Assembly: GCA_025330725.1 (NCBI GenBank)
Contig: JAIWND010000047.1
Location: forward strand, 97,426-161,425
Reading direction: 5' to 3'
Length of the DNA: 64,000 nt
Origin: Chlamydoabsidia padenii
Taxonomy: Eukaryota; Mucoromycota; Mucoromycetes; Mucorales; Cunninghamellaceae
Shown piece by piece: positions 12,356 to 22,404 of this stretch. Numbering within the stretch: position 1 is the first letter of the stretch; the number at the start of each line of letters is the position of its first letter. The notes under the pieces are model-generated. The model was not told where the DNA came from, did no database searches, and saw only the letters and a list, made by a program, of their open reading frames with translations. The translations under genes and the position numbers were made by a program.

Positions 12356-13041
12356 GATGAAATGCAACTATTTTATCGTGATGGACAACAAACAGCGTCA
12401 GAAGCCATCTCGGCGGCATACATCGCCCCATCCATGACTCCTTATCTCCATGTGAACCCCAGTTTTAGGTAAAAACCAGAAAAAGACAATGACAATCAAA
12501 TATAGGTGCTTTAACTGCTACTTTTTTATTATTATTAATAGGATGTATAAGATCGACACAAAAACTTTTGAAGTCGTTGATTCTCTCACCTATATGGCTA
12601 ACCTTGATCAAGCAGATTCATGGATTGATGAACCGGTAAAGAAAGAAAAAGACCTTTGTTATGACAATTGATACTCATGTACTTTACTTATAGAATTGGC
12701 ATTTGGAATATTCAGCCAAAGAAGCATTTGGTACACCGGACACTCAAGTATTGACAGCAGGATGGTGGCATAATGTGACGGAGGATATGGAATCAAACAT
12801 GGATACCTTTGAAAAGTACTGGCAATACCGTGGTAGATTTGCACCTAGAACACCAGAATGTCAAGGCGAATGTCGATCCAACACCATTTGTAACATTCGA
12901 GCAGGCAAATCAGAATTACGTTGTGATTATGATTCTGATGCCTTGCCAGGCACCCTTGACCGACATGCTACATTCTCCCATCTACAACAACAACAACAAC
13001 ATCCTTGTGGTTTAATATTTACAGGTAACCATCATTTATGA
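10580..13041 (+). CDS. Secreted acid sphingomyelinase-like phosphodiesterase
   Basis: Predicted metal-dependent phosphodiesterase that splits sphingomyelin-type or related phosphodiesters in the secretory or extracellular space. Nine exons join in frame: 10580-10867, 10941-10991, 11057-11251, 11305-11395, 11463-11968, 12044-12240, 12355-12468, 12542-12635 and 12694-13041 (627 residues). Residues 1-20 form a signal peptide; a saposin-B-like domain follows with paired cysteines (SSCSSC, NVCKRS, CQGVVQ). The calcineurin-like phosphoesterase core shows LSDWHVDPDY, EPICCRS, MTGDIPPHEVW, AVGNHEAAP, WIIGHIAPG and FGHTHA, which supply the zinc ligands. Intron 2 uses a GC donor (AGG/GCAAGT), a recognised minor class. 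Intron 6 is almost only a T25-A37 run. A glutamine run (QQQQQ) lies near the C-terminus. Length and motif order match the family. Confidence 0.92.
12292..12353. repeat. T25-A37 homopolymer inverted repeat inside an intron
   Basis: Twenty-five T followed directly by thirty-seven A form a perfect snap-back palindrome. It makes up most of intron 6 of the phosphodiesterase gene and ends at the acceptor aaag. It is a natural slippage site; the true length may vary. Confidence 0.85.
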
Positions 13042-14125
13042 TGGTAGCCTCCCCCCTTATCTATATATAGTCTTGGTTTTAGTTTAAATGAATCAATCAA
13101 TAAACACGCTGCTCTTTTTGCTTTTTTTACTCCTTTTAATTACCCCCCTAGTGAAAACAGATGGATCTTGATTAATGCAAGTGAATGTCTGTGGGTAAAT
13201 TAAAATCCCGACATTGGTGCCTCGTCTTTTTTATTATGTTGTCTTTCTCCTGTTTTTTTTCCTCTTTTTCAAGATGCTTCTTCTTGACAATCTGTCTGAG
13301 TGTATAACTAGTTGTTGAATGGACCGACATACTACGCAACACTAATATATTTCTGGGTGTGGTGGTACGACCGACAACATCTACTCAGCAAAGGATTCAT
13401 GGGCTCTTAATGTAACAGCAACAATAACAACATCATCATCGACCCCTGCCATGATGAAGGTCAAGATGGAATGACTAGTTTGAAGATGGTCAACATTGAC
13501 TCTATTATTATACAAGCAAATAAAAAAGGGAGGAGTTGTCTTTTAACTGTATTAACATAAATCTATTTTATTTGCATATAGGGGATCTAATCATTGAAGA
13601 TCTTTGGGTTTATCTGTACGACAACTCGGTGATCTAAAAGAGTAATCATCGGATCGGAAGTAAGTTTTGAAAAACCAAGGTAACATAATATTTTTAACTT
13701 GTCCTTCTTGAACTCGCAGCTGCTTTACATTATAGGTCATACATGAAATGGGCTCCATTGAAAAATGTAAGTAAAAAAAAAAAAAATAGGCAAAAAGGAA
13801 CCAAAGGGCATTATTAACCTCATGAAATTTTAATTTGAAATCTACGAATGAGATTGAATATAGTAAATTACACCAACAAGGCGGGTTTTATAAATAATAA
13901 TGGGGGAAGCCTTCCCTTACAATGATTGGATTGGATTACACAATAACACGGGTACCCTCGATTCTATTTAAATACACTAAAACTGTCATCTCCTTCTTCT
14001 TCTTCTTCTTCTTCTTCTTCTTCTTTTAACCTACTCATTCTCATTCATTTAACGCTGGTCGTTCACCCACCCCTTCCTTTTTGTATATTAACAACCCCAT
14101 TAACTCTCTTTTATAAAACAACAAC
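13042..14125. other. Intergenic DNA with a CTT microsatellite and a promoter
   Basis: No coding frame. A (CTT)n tract of eleven units lies at about 13993-14025. The final 130 bases before the next gene hold a TATA-like tttataaaac at about 14110-14119, close to the ATG at 14126. The early part (13042-13700) is plain AT-rich spacer. Confidence 0.4.
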
Positions 14126-14521
14126 ATGCGCTCAACTAGTCTTTTATTCGTCTTGATGATGTTTGTCACTCTGATTGTGGCTGCTCCTATTGACAAGCGT
14201 GGGTCTACTTATTCTGGCACTGGTACTTGGTTCCTTCCTGCCACTGAAGGTGGTTCCACTGGTGCATGTGGTCCTAAAGAAGGCAACAACTCTCCCATCG
14301 TCGCCCTCAATGCGCCTCAATACGGTAACATGAGCAAGAAATCTAGCTGGTGTGGTAAAAAGATCAAAATCACTGGTCCCAAGGGATCTGTTACTGCCAC
14401 CGTCAACGATGCATGCCCCGAGTGCAAATCAGGCGATTTGGACCTGACGCCTGTGCTCTTCAAGAAGGTGATTGGTGACATGAATATCGGCGTTGGCAAG
14501 ATCAAATGGCATGCAATTTAG
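14126..14521 (+). CDS. Secreted double-psi beta-barrel (RlpA/expansin-like) protein
   Basis: A single-exon gene for 131 residues. Residues 1-19 are a signal peptide, followed by IDKR, a dibasic site typical of fungal propeptides. The mature part has the DPBB fold signatures: YSGTGTWF at its start, GACGP, VALNAPQYGN, WCGKKIKITGPKGSVTATV, then NDACPECKSGDLDLTPVLFKK and the closing GVGKIKWHAI. The conserved Asp pair and the spacing of four cysteines match RlpA-like/barwin-related small secreted proteins, which bind cell-wall polysaccharides rather than cut them in most cases. The start is the only ATG before the signal peptide. A fragment of a second copy lies 1.3 kb downstream. Confidence 0.88.
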   Translation: MRSTSLLFVLMMFVTLIVAAPIDKRGSTYSGTGTWFLPATEGGSTGACGPKEGNNSPIVALNAPQYGNMSKKSSWCGKKIKITGPKGSVTATVNDACPECKSGDLDLTPVLFKKVIGDMNIGVGKIKWHAI

Positions 14522-15810
14522 AAGGACTCTTCCATATACTGTTAAAGATAGTACTTTTGTAATCTCTTTTAAAAAATGTATCTTTTATAATAAAAACCTA
14601 TATACAAATCTCAAACTCAATATCTTTTAATCCCCCGCCTTTATGAAACGCCGATGATATGGTGCTGATTAAAGATGCCTGACCTCTTTGAAAGTTGTGT
14701 TGTCATTCTACATGTATACACATCAACAAATTTGCAGCACATGGAGGGTGTTGAGCATTTGTCCTTTTGGAGAAAGGATGCAGGGGTATTTTCGCTATTG
14801 ACCTATGCCAATACTTGAAATATAAAAATAGTATTGTTACACTACAGTACATAGATAAAATTCTGCTTTAGTTTTTAAACGTCGGAAGGGCGCATTGAAA
14901 TAAATGACGTTTTTCTTCAACAAATTATTACGAGCTGCTCATCATGTGGAATTGCTGGCCTTTCGCGTGCAAGCTGAGTGCGTGTCAACTATGATGCATC
15001 TATCCGATTGGTAAGAATCAGTAATTTTATCCCAACAATAACCTCCTTTAATAAATACTTTTTTTGTAAAAAAAAAAAAAACAAAAAACACTAGCACATA
15101 GCAACAAGAGTGAAGTCCATAAAATCCTCTACTCGTGGCTAATGTAATCCCACTATAGTGGTAAGTTTGGTTTTTATCACCTTGTAATGACTGGTTCCTT
15201 TGGCTAACTGTTGTTATTCTGAAATCGTATGAAGCTTGGATTGACAACAAAAGTGGACAAAGTCGTTGCAAGTTTGCTCAAAGAACGTGTATCCCCTCTT
15301 CCGTCAATGTTGGTGTCAAACGTGGATTTATCCTGGTACGTCTGACGATCTCCTTTGGTATTAATTGGGCTCTTGACGTTCTTCGTATCCGTAGATCTCG
15401 GCATGGGATAGCTTTGTATGGACTGGGAACTCTTTTGGGTAGGTATGGTTTTATTCTGGTAAGCACGAATCCTAATTGAAATCAAATGGCTTTTATTAAC
15501 ATTTTTTATTTTTATAATAGACCTTTGCACGATATCATCTTGGTCATGTATCCGGCACTCTTCTTTCTTAGTTGGACAAGTCTTCCTGGTATGTATTTTT
15601 GTTTTTGTGTGTGTGTGGTGGGGAATACTAAATGATCTTGCTAACTGTCCTCTTTTTGTAGTAGTACCTGGCATGTCTCCTGGCACACAGTGATGCTTGA
15701 TCGGTACCAACCATCCAAACTAAAAGTGATAGACCTCTCATCAGTATAGTACGTAAGTAAGCAAAAAAAAGTGGTGTAATAAGTAATGACGCCTGTGTAC
15801 TAACTGAGTC
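14522..15810. other. Region with gene-like splice signals but no readable gene
   Basis: On the plus strand an ATG at 14904 begins MTFFFNKLLRAAHHVELLAF and runs to a donor near 15010. Later pieces, such as SRHGIALYGLGTLLG (about 15395) and RPLHDIILVMYPALFFLSW (about 15522), are bounded by splice-like signals, yet the pieces do not join into one frame that I trust. This could be a decayed gene or a real gene with short exons. I recognise no family. Confidence 0.3.
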
Positions 15811-15852
15811 ATGAATATTGGTGTTGGCCATATCAAGTGGCACGCTATTTAA
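15811..15852 (+). pseudogene. 3' remnant of a second DPBB gene
   Basis: The bases encode MNIGVGHIKWHAI followed by a stop, which matches the C-terminus MNIGVGKIKWHAI of the protein at 14126-14521 at 12 of 13 residues, with silent differences in the codons. Nothing convincing of the rest of the gene is present upstream, so this looks like the surviving tail of a tandem duplicate. Confidence 0.7.
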
Positions 15853-16636
15853 AATAAAAAAGTGACCTCTCTACTGTTGTGGGTACACCACTCGAATCCA
15901 GCTATGGATTGTCATTATACAGAATCCACCTTTTTAATTATATTCTCTTCTCCTGATTACTCCGCCTCTCCCCCTCATTATATTGTACAAGTTATCCTGT
16001 AGAATCATTTATCCACCTATAGCTTAGATTTTTGTCATTGATAAAGAATGATCAGTTATTTTTTTGTCCCAATAAACGTTTAACCTTTATAACAAAACCA
16101 ATCTACTCCACTCTGTCTTCTTGTGGGTGTTGTCATTTTTGCCGTATAGCAAAAGTCTATATGACAAATGATGGTACAGCAAAAATAACAATGTCCGATT
16201 TTTTCTTATTTGATTCTCACTCCTTTTTCTTTGTCCATTATGTACATCTTCTCTTTTTACTCTTAATTCATTTTTTCACATAATCCGCCATTTTTATAAT
16301 ATGTAAGTTCATCTACACATCTATTTGTATCATAATAATAAACAAGTATGAATGTCTTTATTATCGTTATATGCCACGCTTTATGACCATGTCCATTGTC
16401 TTTGTTGTTTTTTAAATCGCGACATAAAAAGGCAGATCAAATCCAGGTAAACCTGCCCGAAAGTTTATTAGGTAAGAATACAATAGGGAAAGTTCTAATA
16501 CTAGGTAAGGTTAAATAAAATGGGTTTAATCACCAAGATAAAAATAAAAAAAAAATACAAATGTGTAATACTAGAGTATGAAAAGAGGAAAGGGAATAAT
16601 AAATCGAAATCAAAGAGTTGGTAGCCAGAAGACAAG
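15853..16636. other. Intergenic spacer downstream of the G-beta gene
   Basis: AT-rich, low-complexity sequence with many T runs. I see no supported gene, RNA or repeat. Confidence 0.4.
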
Positions 16637-17902
16637 TTAAGCCCACACCTATGTTGTATTTTTTTTTTTTTTTTTTTAAAAAAAAAAAGAAGGACCAAGT
16701 TAACCAAATGATATACAGTTAAGAGAGATATAAAATATTACCTTGAGGAAGCTATCCCAGCTACCAGTACAAACGGCCATACCGTCACTTGATACACCGA
16801 GACAAGAGACTCGATTGTCGTGACCATTCAAGACACCCACACGTTCACCCTTGAGTGAGTCCCAAACATGACAGCTGAAATCATCGTAACCAGCAAACAA
16901 CAATCGACCAGAGATAGAGAAGCCAACAGAGGTGATCCCATGTAGAATGCTTTCGCTTTGGTAGACATTCATTTCACGATCAGCACGTAGATCAAACAAA
17001 CGACAGCTTGCATCATCAGACCCAGTACCTACAGCCATACCATTAGGAAAGAATCTATTTTCCCCCAAGGGAGATTTAAAGTAGGTTAACAGATGATCAT
17101 CATTTACTACTACTACTTACTGGACAGAGTTGATATCCGATTCATGACCCACAAACGTTTGCACACACTTTTGTGTCCGCATATCCCATATTTTAGCCGT
17201 AGCATCACACGCCGCCGACACAAACAGATTCGGATCATGAGGTGCCACTGAGAGACTCATGACATCACCAGTATGATCTGCGAATTCTTGCAATTTCACC
17301 CCCGCATCGACATCCCACAGCATACAAGTCATATCCCCCGAGCTCGTCAGAATCCGCCGATCGTCCAAAAACCGACAACAACTGAGATAACCAGTATGAG
17401 CTGACAGTTCACGCGCCGGGCGTACAGGACCTTCACGAGATGTCAAATTATAGATCGAGCATACATTGTCCAAACCACCACAAGCGGCAAAGTTACCCGA
17501 GGGAGAATAAGCACAGGTCATCACCCAGGATGAACGTAAAGGCACGGCATGGAGTTTGTTGGTGGTGTAGGCGTTCCAGACGATCAATTTGCCATCTTGT
17601 GAGGCAGATACCAAGTGTTGCCCATCTTGAGCCCAATGCATGGCGTATATCTTGGCGAGATGACCACGTAAATGGCGCCGCACTTTCATGACTAGACGAG
17701 GAAGAGGTTCAACACCTTTTGCCATTGTGGGGACTATATAAAAAAGAAAGAGTTAACAAAACAGTATTTTTGGTGGGGGATACGATTACTTACGAGTTGT
17801 GTCGCTGAGTGCTTCGCGTCGTTGCTTGATTCTTTCCTTTAGTAATTCAGCTTCACGTCGTGCAGCAGCAATGCGTTCAGTTGTGGCATCTTGTTTGTTC
17901 AT
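16637..17902 (-). CDS. Heterotrimeric G-protein beta subunit (WD40)
   Basis: Beta subunit that pairs with G-gamma and relays receptor signals (mating, development) at the plasma membrane. Four exons join in frame: 17902-17794, 17733-17121, 17054-16742 and a 12-base last exon 16648-16637, giving 348 residues, exactly the usual size. The N-terminus ([20 protein letters not shown]) is the coiled coil that binds G-gamma. Seven WD40 blades follow: [60 protein letters not shown] and FSCHVWD, ending WDSFLKVWA. The last exon carries only VWA and the stop; its intron (16649-16741) contains a T19-A11 run. The N-terminal ATG at 17902 was chosen because it gives the conserved coiled coil. Confidence 0.95.
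16659..16688. repeat. T19-A11 snap-back run in the last G-beta intron
   Basis: Nineteen T followed by eleven A, close to the acceptor of the intron that precedes a 12-base terminal exon. Same design as the run at 12292-12353. Confidence 0.8.
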
Positions 17903-18794
17903 TGTAGATGAGTCCCAGTCTGTTCGTTATAATGGTGAGTCGTGAGAATGATGATGGATCGAATATAATATAAAAAGGGGGGAATGATTTGTCGATAACG
18001 TATATGTTTAAACGCTTTTGCTTGATTATCTTCTTGAAGTTTAAGTGAATAAACGTTGGTATACAGAGGATGATGTCAAGGAAAAAAAAATAAAAAAAAA
18101 GAGGAAAGAAACAAAATAATAATAATGTCCCTGTCTGAAAAATCAAATAGAAAATCGGCGGGGTTGGAATATGATCTTTGCTTGGTGTTTTTCCCCTCCT
18201 GTTCCTGACTTGTCTTTTGCATAGCAGGGCATACATACTCATCCAATCGAGAGAATGGGAATAGAAGAACTATTTTTAAAAAAAAACTTTGATGATAAGC
18301 CATTGTTCACTGTTTTGTTGTTAACACCCATGGTAAGAGTGGACAGGCGGAGATACAATTGTATATTGGTATGAAACCACGTTTTTTCTACCCATTGAGT
18401 ACGAGAGCTGATCAAAGAAAAAGAAGGAGGGAAAAAATACTTTCCCGAGTTCCCAAATAGTATTTCCTTGGCCTTCCATATCCATAATGTCAAAAAAGTA
18501 CTTGTAGTTTCATCATCTTTGTATCACATCCATTAGATCTGGTCAGACAACAATGGAGGGAATGTTTATTATGAAAGAAGAAGAAAAGGAGCTAGATTCT
18601 TACTCTTGTCATTTAAAAAAACTTTTCTATAATGGATCAGGGACTTTTATTCATGTTAGGTTGCGTAGATGACATTAGAGGGTGAGAGTTGAGGTTGACT
18701 TGGGGATGACTCGGCGCACAGAATATGGGTATTCGGCGTTTGAAAATGAAGGTTCCTTCTGTCTAGTAAAAATAAAATAATCTTCGTCGCAAAG

Positions 18795-18940
18795 GACAGG
18801 TAAAAAGTCCTCGCAAGCATGAAATGACTGACACAAAGGTCTTGGTGCCTGGCTTTTGCGGTAAAGTATGTTGAAAATGTACCATAGTATGCACATGGCT
18901 ACTTTAATCATTAGCATCTATTGACAATTGAGCGAGTAGT
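18795..18940. repeat. Direct repeat, copy 1 (about 146 bp)
   Basis: Begins gacaggtaa and ends gagcgagtagt. Aligns along its length with copy 2 at 19024-19168 with scattered substitutions; shared blocks include ctgactgacacaa and acatggctactttaatca. Confidence 0.75.
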
Positions 18941-19023
18941 ACTCTTACCAAATCTTAGTAGGGAATCAAGAACGGGCGGGGTTCGAAAACGAACTTTCGC
19001 TCACTCTTCTCTCTTTTACAAAT

Positions 19024-19168
19024 GACAGGTAAGAATCATCGTAAGCTTGGACTGACTGACACAAGGGTCTTCCGGCTTGGCTTTTACGGTAAGGTATGTT
19101 GGAAATATGCCATAGTATTTACATGGCTACTTTAATCATCAGTATCCGTTGACAATGGAGCGAGTGGT
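19024..19168. repeat. Direct repeat, copy 2 (about 145 bp)
   Basis: Diverged partner of 18795-18940, offset 229 bases in the same orientation. On the minus strand both copies can be read as ILW(Y/H)I(F/S)NI(L/P)YRKSQA(P/G)RPLCQS, so they may derive from a coding or transcribed segment. Confidence 0.75.
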
Positions 19169-19565
19169 GCACTTTCCGTGCGCTTAGCATTTCCCTGGCG
19201 CACCAGCAAACTTGCAAAACTCCAAATCAGCGGGCTTTTAATGAAGTTTATGCGCCAGCGGATGAAAATCGATTCAAGAGTGAAAAGAATGCTTAACTTA
19301 CATATAGCTCTATATATATATAGACTGTATAGCACATAATACGAGTTATGAATCAATGATGTACATGTACCAAAACTTTCACAAGGACTGCTTTCTTAAT
19401 TGAAAGCCATTGATACAGGGAACATCATACCCAAACATGAGTACCGATCACATTTATCCATTCGAGGGTTATCTACGCACTTAATGATAACGCAAAGAGA
19501 GAGAAAAAGAGAAAGAAAAGTGCAAAATGGCATTATTATAATATTATATCAATCAAAAAAGTGTT

Positions 19566-20201
19566 CTAACATGTGTATTGATGGCCAACAGGGAAAGTGG
19601 AATCGCGGCAAATACTGGTTTGATCACTAGTGAAGCTGAATCCACACTTGTTGTTTGAGCAAGATTTCCATGTTCGTTTACCCAAAGCTTTCTTGTCAGT
19701 TACAGTCTTGTTGGAACCAAAGTAATGATGATCTTCAGGAAGATCCACACCAGAGATATACACATCAGGCTTGAGATGGGCTAAACTGAGCAAGGAAGAG
19801 GGAAGTTCGTCACGCTTGGTATTGCCCATCAAGTTACGGACCCAAGTAGCAAAGAGTCTAGCGCTATAAGTGGTGCCAAAGATAAAGACAGCATCAAAAG
19901 TCGAACAGTACAGATTGGTCACATCACTTGTGGACCATTGTGCTTCAATGCCCGAGATCCAAGAAGTACCATGGTGAGCATTTTGGTAATTGTCCCATTG
20001 GTCCGCAATCGCACCTGCATAAGCTTTAGCAATTTCGACACCAGAGTTATAGAAACACTGTGTCAAGTGTTGGTTCATAATAAGACCAGTTACCACAGCC
20101 ACTCTGTTGCCAGTCACTTGCACTGTCGCTCGTTCTTCCAAAGGAATGGCAAACACAGAACCCAAAAAGTAAATGATGCTGAAGAAAGAAAGGAAACGCA
20201 T
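19566..20201 (-). CDS. Secreted protein of unknown function
   Basis: A single-exon frame of 211 residues. The first 18 residues are a signal peptide (MRFLSFFSIIYFLGSVFA), followed by a short propeptide-like PLEER. The body has no domain I recognise; it contains GTSWISGIEAQWSTSDVTN and GTTYSARLFATWVRNLMGN, possible N-glycosylation at SNKT, a dibasic GKRTWK, and a C-terminal cysteine cluster (KSCSNNKCGF, SICRDS, HQYTC as the last residue). The cysteine-rich tail suggests disulfides outside the cell. A TATA-like box lies about 140 bases upstream. The coding frame is long and clean, so I am confident it is real. Confidence 0.7.
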   Translation of the reverse strand: MRFLSFFSIIYFLGSVFAIPLEERATVQVTGNRVAVVTGLIMNQHLTQCFYNSGVEIAKAYAGAIADQWDNYQNAHHGTSWISGIEAQWSTSDVTNLYCSTFDAVFIFGTTYSARLFATWVRNLMGNTKRDELPSSLLSLAHLKPDVYISGVDLPEDHHYFGSNKTVTDKKALGKRTWKSCSNNKCGFSFTSDQTSICRDSTFPVGHQYTC

Positions 20202-20341
20202 TTCTATATATAAAAAAAGGAATGATGAGTGCTCTGTTTTCCTGGATTGAAAGTCCTTGATCTTTTTTATTTTACCTTGATCAGTGTTGGTCGAGTAGAA
20301 TGAAGGAAAAAAAAAAAAAAGAAACTGGCTTGAAAGATGTG

Positions 20342-20349
20342 TATTTATA
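20342..20349 (-). promoter_or_regulatory. TATA-like box for the secreted protein gene
   Basis: Reads TATAAATA on the minus strand, 141-148 bases before the ATG at 20201, upstream of an A-rich leader. Confidence 0.4.
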
Positions 20350-20672
20350 TTAACGAAGAGTGTACTGGTGCCGTGCGCTCAAAAAGTGGCGCGCAATAAT
20401 ACGTTTTGATCCCACTCCTTATTATGTGTTGTACAAAGTACTGATTCCACAGATATGCGTAAATCATCCAAATATGGACATGCTTAAGTTTAAGACTCAA
20501 TAAGGAAATTACATTTCTTCTCAATCATGTATTCTGATTTGTAATGAATACTTAAAACTATGCATGGATTGTCGTTACAAACGACTGGAACCCTGTTGTC
20601 CTTATGTTCCACTGCATTTCAAGTTCTTCCTCTTGTCGAAGTAAAAAACGTATTATGCACATTTCGGGATAT

Positions 20673-20779
20673 AGGCTGCTCTCAATACACCTTAATTCGT
20701 CTCGCCATCCGTCTCGCCAATGCCGTCCTCCCAAACTCTAAAATCCCAAAAAAAGAAAAGGTTTGTTGCACGGCGAGAC
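20673..20779 (+). repeat. Left terminal inverted repeat of the outer Harbinger element
   Basis: Begins AGGCTGCTCTCAATACA and contains GTCTCGCCAATGCCGTCCT. It ends CACGGCGAGAC; two more GGCGAGACG motifs follow inside the element (about 20791 and 20827), probably further transposase-binding sites. Confidence 0.9.
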
Positions 20780-21064
20780 CTAAAAAAAGTAACGGCGAGA
20801 CGACTTGTGCTAAATGATTATCCGATTGGCGAGACGGTTTTTAGCCAATGAGAAGCGATAAAAATCAGGGTCCTTAATACATGAGCATCCCCAACGCACT
20901 TTCCAAAAAACTTTTTCAAATTTGACTAAATTTCAGATTTAGAAAGTCACCAAAATGGAAGTCCCAATGGACTTTCTCTGAAATTTCCATCAGACTCCCA
21001 AATAAACAAATAAAATGAAAATGAAAATAAAATAAAAAAAAGTGTACCTGAAAATACTTTAAAA

Positions 21065-22397
21065 ATGAACCATTCTGACATCGCTACCATTATCGCTGCC
21101 CATCGCGCCATCAAAAGAAAACGCAGAGACTTCTTGAATGATTGCATTTTAGCAGTAGTTAAAGAAGAAGAAGATGCCGAAGGGGTTCGCCCTGATGGTT
21201 CAGTGGTTCGACACCGCATCATTAACAGGTATCGTACGGATGGCAACGAACGTATCATGAGGGACTACTTTGCGGAACGACCTGTGTACACCGATGAACT
21301 TTTCCGCCGTAGATTCCGAATGCGTCGTACATTGTTTATGAAAATCATTGAAGATGTCACAGCATTTGACGATTACTTTGTTCAAAAGCGTGATGCAGCG
21401 CATGAGCTCGGTCTTTCCCTTATGCAAAAGATCGTTGCTGCGTGTCGTCAGCTTACACTTGGAGTTTCGGCGGACACTTTTGATGAATATGTACGTATTG
21501 GTGAAAGTACAGCGATGGAATGCTTGAAGAGGTTCTGTTGTGCTGTTGACGCAATTTACGGAAAAGAGTATTTGAGGCGTCCAACTCAAGAAGACGTTGA
21601 TAGATTGCTGATCGAGGGAAAGGAAAGGGGGTTTCCTGGAATGCTTGGTTCTCTGGACTGTATGCATTGGACATGGAAGAACTGTCCAGCTGCTTGGAAA
21701 GGGCAGTTCCAGGGCAGAGGGAAAGAAGCAACTGTTCTACTAGAAGCTGTAGTTTCTAAAGACTTGTGGATCTGGCATGCCTTTTTTGGTGTTCCTGGTG
21801 CTCTGAATGACCGTACTGTCCTGGACCGGTCTCATCTTCTCAGCGAAGCCGCGGAAGGCACCAGCCCTATAGTTGACTTTCGTGTCAACAACAATCAGTA
21901 CACTCAGGGTTACTACCTCACTGACGGCATCTATCCCACATACGCGACCTTTGTCAAATCACTGAAGGACCCACGATCCAACAAACAAAGTGTATGTATA
22001 TATCTCCTGTGAATTTTATGATAAGTATATTAACATTTCTTGTGATGAATAGCTATTTGCAGCAAAACAAGAAGCAGTTAGAAAGGATGTGGAGCATGCG
22101 TTTGGTGTTTTGCAAGGCCGCTTTGCAATCATCAAGCAAGGTGCACGAGTGTGGAAACTGGAAGACATGCATAAAATTATGTATGCATGTGTCATTCTCC
22201 ACAACATGATAGTAGAAGATGAACGAGAAACTGGGGATTTTGAAAAGGTGGCATTTGATACTTCGTTGACTCAACAAAACGGAGGCACCTTCGACAATTA
22301 CCTCCGCCGATACCGTGAAATCAGGGGCAGCAACCAGCATGTGCAATTGCGAGATGATTTGATAGAGCATGTATGGAATTTATATGGAGACGAATAA
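21065..22397 (+). CDS. Harbinger DDE transposase, plant-like clade (inner element)
   Basis: Catalyses excision and insertion of the inner element in the nucleus. Two exons (21065-21991 and 22053-22397) join in frame to 423 residues. An N-terminal part has RRRFRMRRTLFMKIIEDV. The DDE_Tnp_4 core shows GMLGSLDCMHWTWKNCP (first Asp), HAFFGVPGALNDRTVLDRS (second Asp), and YYLTDGIYPTYATFVK then EHAFGVLQGRFAI (last acidic residue), ending MHKIMYACVILHNMIVEDE. The LDCMHW...WKNCP and SKDLWIWHAFFG strings are typical of plant Harbinger proteins and differ from the outer element's transposase. No stop or frameshift is visible, so it may be active if its partner protein is supplied. Confidence 0.93.
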
Positions 22398-22404
22398 AAA
22401 TAAT

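Larger units (their letters stand above)
17903..19565. other. Upstream region of G-beta and spacer with a tandem direct repeat
   Basis: From 17903 to about 18790 I see AT-rich upstream DNA without a gene. From 18795 to 19168 lie two diverged copies of a 145-base unit, listed separately. The remainder up to 19565 has an A/T stretch with tatatatata at 19312-19321 but no supported feature. Confidence 0.4.

Noticed and set aside
16032..16283. 83-codon plus-strand frame in spacer
   Set aside because: Low-complexity Phe/Leu-rich text from T-rich DNA; no supporting features.
18970..19000. ggttcgaaaacgaac considered as a tRNA T-loop
   Set aside because: No acceptor stem, D-arm or anticodon arm at the right distances on either strand.
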